Source of the DNA: Caryophanales bacterium UBA6768
GTDB lineage: Bacteria > Bacillota > Bacilli > Bacillales_D > Amphibacillaceae
Assembly: GCA_002453315.1 (NCBI GenBank)
Contig: DKGO01000168.1
Span: forward strand, 38,008 to 102,007
Direction: 5' to 3'
Length of the DNA stretch: 64,000 bases
Both the position numbers and the translations under genes were made by a program. A model generated the notes under the pieces. That model saw only the letters and a program-made list of their open reading frames with translations. It had not been told where the DNA came from and made no database searches. Shown in pieces: positions 61,659 through 64,000 of this stretch (positions within the stretch are counted from its first letter, which is position 1; the number at the start of each line of letters is the position of its first letter).

Positions 61659-62742
61659 AATGATCAATTCCCTTTTCCTCATTCAGAAGATTTGAAATGA
61701 CTTGAATGGATTGTTTTAATCTTGGATGATAAATCTCTTTAGCATTTGAAATTCTCGTCATTATGTTGCTATAATTTACGATAATACCTTCCACTAAATC
61801 TAACACCCTTGTTGAAGTAACCTCATCAGTTGCAAGAGCATAATCCAAACATTGTACTGTTTTCGCAAAATCAAAACACTTTCCACGGTAAGCAAGTGAA
61901 ATAAAGGGTTTGTTCACGGAAGCAGCTAAAACATTTGCATGAAGTTTTACATTTATTGAAAAATAACAATTTTGGATAACCTTCAGCAATGTTCGCGCAT
62001 CATAGACGATTGAATAATAACTACAATTCGGACGATTTACTTTAGATGCCAATCTCTTCACAGCTATCCTATCCTCAGTCCAAATTGGATATATTGTAAT
62101 TTTATATCCTCTATCTAATAACTGATGAATCACTTTAACCAATTCATCCTCTACAAGTAATTCGTCATTACCAAATATATGATTATACGATGTACCCCAA
62201 TTCACAATAACTTCTTTACTGTCAGTTGTTTTAAAGGTGTCTCCTAGCATTTCTGAAGCATAGAATAAAGCAGGATCACCTATTTCATGAATTGTCCTTT
62301 TCACTCCAATATTCCTTAACATATTTTTAGTGAAGGGACCCCGAACACTTAAATAGGAAAATGCATCATAAATCGATTGATAGCGAGATAAGTCCCCGTT
62401 AGAAATGGTAATGGATTCAAAATCTTCTATTTTATATTGCTCATCATACCCGGTACCCCAAGAAACAACGGGAATCCCTTTTCCAATAGCTTCTTCACAT
62501 ATGTTTAACCAATAAAGTAAATGGATTAGGGAGCCCCCTCCCAATACAATTAAATCATAGGTTGATACATTAACTTCATAATTTTCAACAATAGGATACG
62601 TGTCAATGGTAAAGGAAATATTGTTACGTTCTAGTGTTGTATATTTATAAAGCATATTTTTAAATAGTTCAAATAACATATCATCACCTACATTTCCTTC
62701 ACCCAACCATCCCAAATATAAAATATTTTTAATATGAACCAT
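61645..62742 (-). CDS. Polysaccharide pyruvyltransferase family protein (CsaB-like)
   Basis: A 365-aa protein of the PS_pyruv_trans family: KNILYLGWLGEGNVGDDMLFELF at the start, LIVLGGGSLIHLLYWL, VSWGTGYDEQY and SVRGPFTKNMLRNIGVKR. The conserved late segment INVKLHANVLAASVNKPFISLAYRGKCFDF is clear. Members add ketal pyruvate to cell-wall or spore polysaccharides, or act as glycosyltransferase-like proteins. It lies between a glycosyltransferase and the Ena-like gene. GTGAGAAG is upstream. Confidence 0.88.
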   Translation of the reverse strand: MVHIKNILYLGWLGEGNVGDDMLFELFKNMLYKYTTLERNNISFTIDTYPIVENYEVNVSTYDLIVLGGGSLIHLLYWLNICEEAIGKGIPVVSWGTGYDEQYKIEDFESITISNGDLSRYQSIYDAFSYLSVRGPFTKNMLRNIGVKRTIHEIGDPALFYASEMLGDTFKTTDSKEVIVNWGTSYNHIFGNDELLVEDELVKVIHQLLDRGYKITIYPIWTEDRIAVKRLASKVNRPNCSYYSIVYDARTLLKVIQNCYFSINVKLHANVLAASVNKPFISLAYRGKCFDFAKTVQCLDYALATDEVTSTRVLDLVEGIIVNYSNIMTRISNAKEIYHPRLKQSIQVISNLLNEEKGIDHYGIG

Positions 62743-62783
62743 TTCTTCTCACGTCTTCCTATTTTCTATGAAAAATACAGACA

Positions 62784-63848
62784 TCAATTAAAAAATTGTT
62801 GATTATACACTACCTTCGGATCATTTGGACGCATTTTTTTCACTATTTCGTGATGTTCGAATGATTTTTGTTTGTTACCAATTCTCCAATACATCATACA
62901 AAGTGATAAGTGTGGATACCAGGTTGAAAATGCTTCATAGTGGAAACCCTCTGGTTGATAGTCATTTTGTAAAGCAAGTTCGTACCAATATATTGCAAGA
63001 TTATATTTTTTTGCTTCCGTAAAATAGTCTCCCAATCTGCAACAAGGCTCAGGTCGTGGTATGTCAAATTCAAATGTTTGTAGGAGAATTTGAAGTGCCT
63101 TTTTCTCGTCATTATTTATTCGATAAATATCTGCCATGTACAAGCATGCCCTAATATTGTCTTCTAACCACCCTTTTTTACCTTGTAAAAACTTTTTATA
63201 ATACAGAAGGGCTTTATCATACTTTTGATGATCCTTTAATTCATTGGCATAGTAATATAAGTCACGTGGTGAAAATATTTCTCCTTTTTTTAAACGGTTT
63301 TCATAAATTTTAATATTTCGCTGACTAGTAGCGGTATTCTTTTTTTTACCTTTTTGATGGACAATACGAATATCAGATTGTGAAATATAGCCACCTACTT
63401 CTAAATATTCATGTACAGCACCTTTCCACTGGAAATTATTTGAACGTTTAACAAGCCTGTTCCTTCTAAAATAAAATGCGGGATTTCCATAGTTATCAAT
63501 TTCCAATATATAGAGCATCGACACACAATCAACCACTTTTCTCAATGATTCTTTCAATTTTTTGAATTTCTCTTGATCTGCTTTATATAAAACATCGTCT
63601 GCATCTAACCAAAATACATATTCCATACTTGCCTTACTAAAAGCAAAATTTCTAGCTGCTGAAAAATCATCTATCCATTTAAAATCATATATTTTATTAG
63701 TAAATTTTTCGGCAATTTCCTTCGTTTGATCGGTAGAACCTGTATCTACGATAATTATTTCATCACATATATTAATAACACTTGATAAACAATCACCTAG
63801 TACTTCTTCTTCATTTTTAACAATCATACATAGACTAATCGTAATCAA
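62784..63848 (-). CDS. Family 2 glycosyltransferase with C-terminal TPR repeats
   Basis: A 354-aa protein. The N-terminal GT-A domain has ITISLCMIVKNEEEVLGDCL, EIIIVDTGSTDQTKEIAEKF and the DxD in VFWLDADDVLY. The C-terminal part has tetratricopeptide-like repeats (YDKALLYYKKFLQG, NLAIYWYELALQND). The TTG at 63848 is chosen because GAGGTGG is 5 bases upstream and the start aligns with the family; the frame is open to 63890. Such enzymes glycosylate spore-surface or S-layer proteins in bacilli. It is first in the operon with the pyruvyltransferase gene. Confidence 0.9.
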   Translation of the reverse strand: MITISLCMIVKNEEEVLGDCLSSVINICDEIIIVDTGSTDQTKEIAEKFTNKIYDFKWIDDFSAARNFAFSKASMEYVFWLDADDVLYKADQEKFKKLKESLRKVVDCVSMLYILEIDNYGNPAFYFRRNRLVKRSNNFQWKGAVHEYLEVGGYISQSDIRIVHQKGKKKNTATSQRNIKIYENRLKKGEIFSPRDLYYYANELKDHQKYDKALLYYKKFLQGKKGWLEDNIRACLYMADIYRINNDEKKALQILLQTFEFDIPRPEPCCRLGDYFTEAKKYNLAIYWYELALQNDYQPEGFHYEAFSTWYPHLSLCMMYWRIGNKQKSFEHHEIVKKMRPNDPKVVYNQQFFN

Positions 63849-63931
63849 GGAGACCACCTCGCTATTTTTAAAATTTCTCTTTATCATCATTCACCATTCT
63901 AGATAAAAATCATAAAATAATTTTAGAAAGT

Positions 63932-63961
63932 GGGAAGGAACACTAAGAAGTATTCCTTCCC
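63932..63961. terminator. Hairpin at the right edge
   Basis: GGGAAGGAA and TTCCTTCCC form a perfect 9-bp stem around CACTAAGAAGTA. T-rich sequence follows on the minus strand after a few bases. It is probably the terminator of a minus-strand gene located to the right of the window. Confidence 0.5.
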
Positions 63962-64000
63962 AATAAATAAAAGGCTAGTTAGGGTTTACTGAACATCCCA

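Overview
The window is a low-GC chromosomal segment of an endospore-forming member of the Bacillaceae. Four things point there: a GerA-type germinant receptor operon, the B. subtilis-like order purE...purD / yerA / yerB / yerC / pcrB / pcrA / ligA / camS / putP / gatCAB / dgkB / rlmCD, AGGAGG-type ribosome binding sites with many TTG/GTG starts, and a guanine riboswitch in front of pbuG. Almost everything is on the minus strand, so operons read from right to left. No rRNA, tRNA or CRISPR array was found.

Layout from left to right. (1) 1-5000: part of a prophage or phage-like element (Bro-N antirepressor fragment, family A DNA polymerase, DUF2815, DUF2800 nuclease, two small proteins, a phage sigma-like protein). 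(2) 5100-11600: an AT-rich defence island. It holds a CGNR zinc-finger protein on the plus strand, convergent with an LlaJI/McrBC-type restriction operon (HTH controller, m5C methyltransferase with a large insert, McrB-like NTPase, LlaJI/McrC-like nuclease). (3) 11700-28300: core genes (rlmCD, dgkB, gatB-gatA-gatC) followed by an EamA transporter, a proline utilisation set (putP with a 34-aa upstream membrane peptide, a semialdehyde dehydrogenase, a PutR-like regulator), two membrane proteins, a nitroreductase and a cytoplasmic-looking metal/cobalamin-binding-like protein. (4) 27100-37000: camS-ligA-pcrA-pcrB, yerC, yerB and yerA, with a 51-bp tandem repeat. (5) 37200-53750: the purine operon and neighbours (YebE-like protein, MOSC protein, 52-bp tandem repeat, radical SAM protein with a SEC-C tail, pbuG with its riboswitch). 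(6) 53890-64000: a short (650-aa) Aquifex-type aconitase with a tiny CxxCHGTG protein, the gerA-gerC-gerB operon, and a putative spore-surface cluster (TPR glycosyltransferase, polysaccharide pyruvyltransferase, an Ena/DUF3992-like protein).

The most striking observation is in the purine operon. The usual order is purE-K-B-C-S-Q-L-F-M-N-H-D. Here purB is followed after 16 bp by purL, so purC, purS and purQ are missing, and PurF begins downstream of its propeptide and catalytic Cys1. Both glutamine-amidotransfer functions of the pathway are therefore absent from this locus. The purE leader also shows no purine aptamer, whereas pbuG retains one. Either the strain depends on purine salvage, or the missing parts are encoded elsewhere, or the pathway works with ammonia. 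The sequence alone cannot decide between these.
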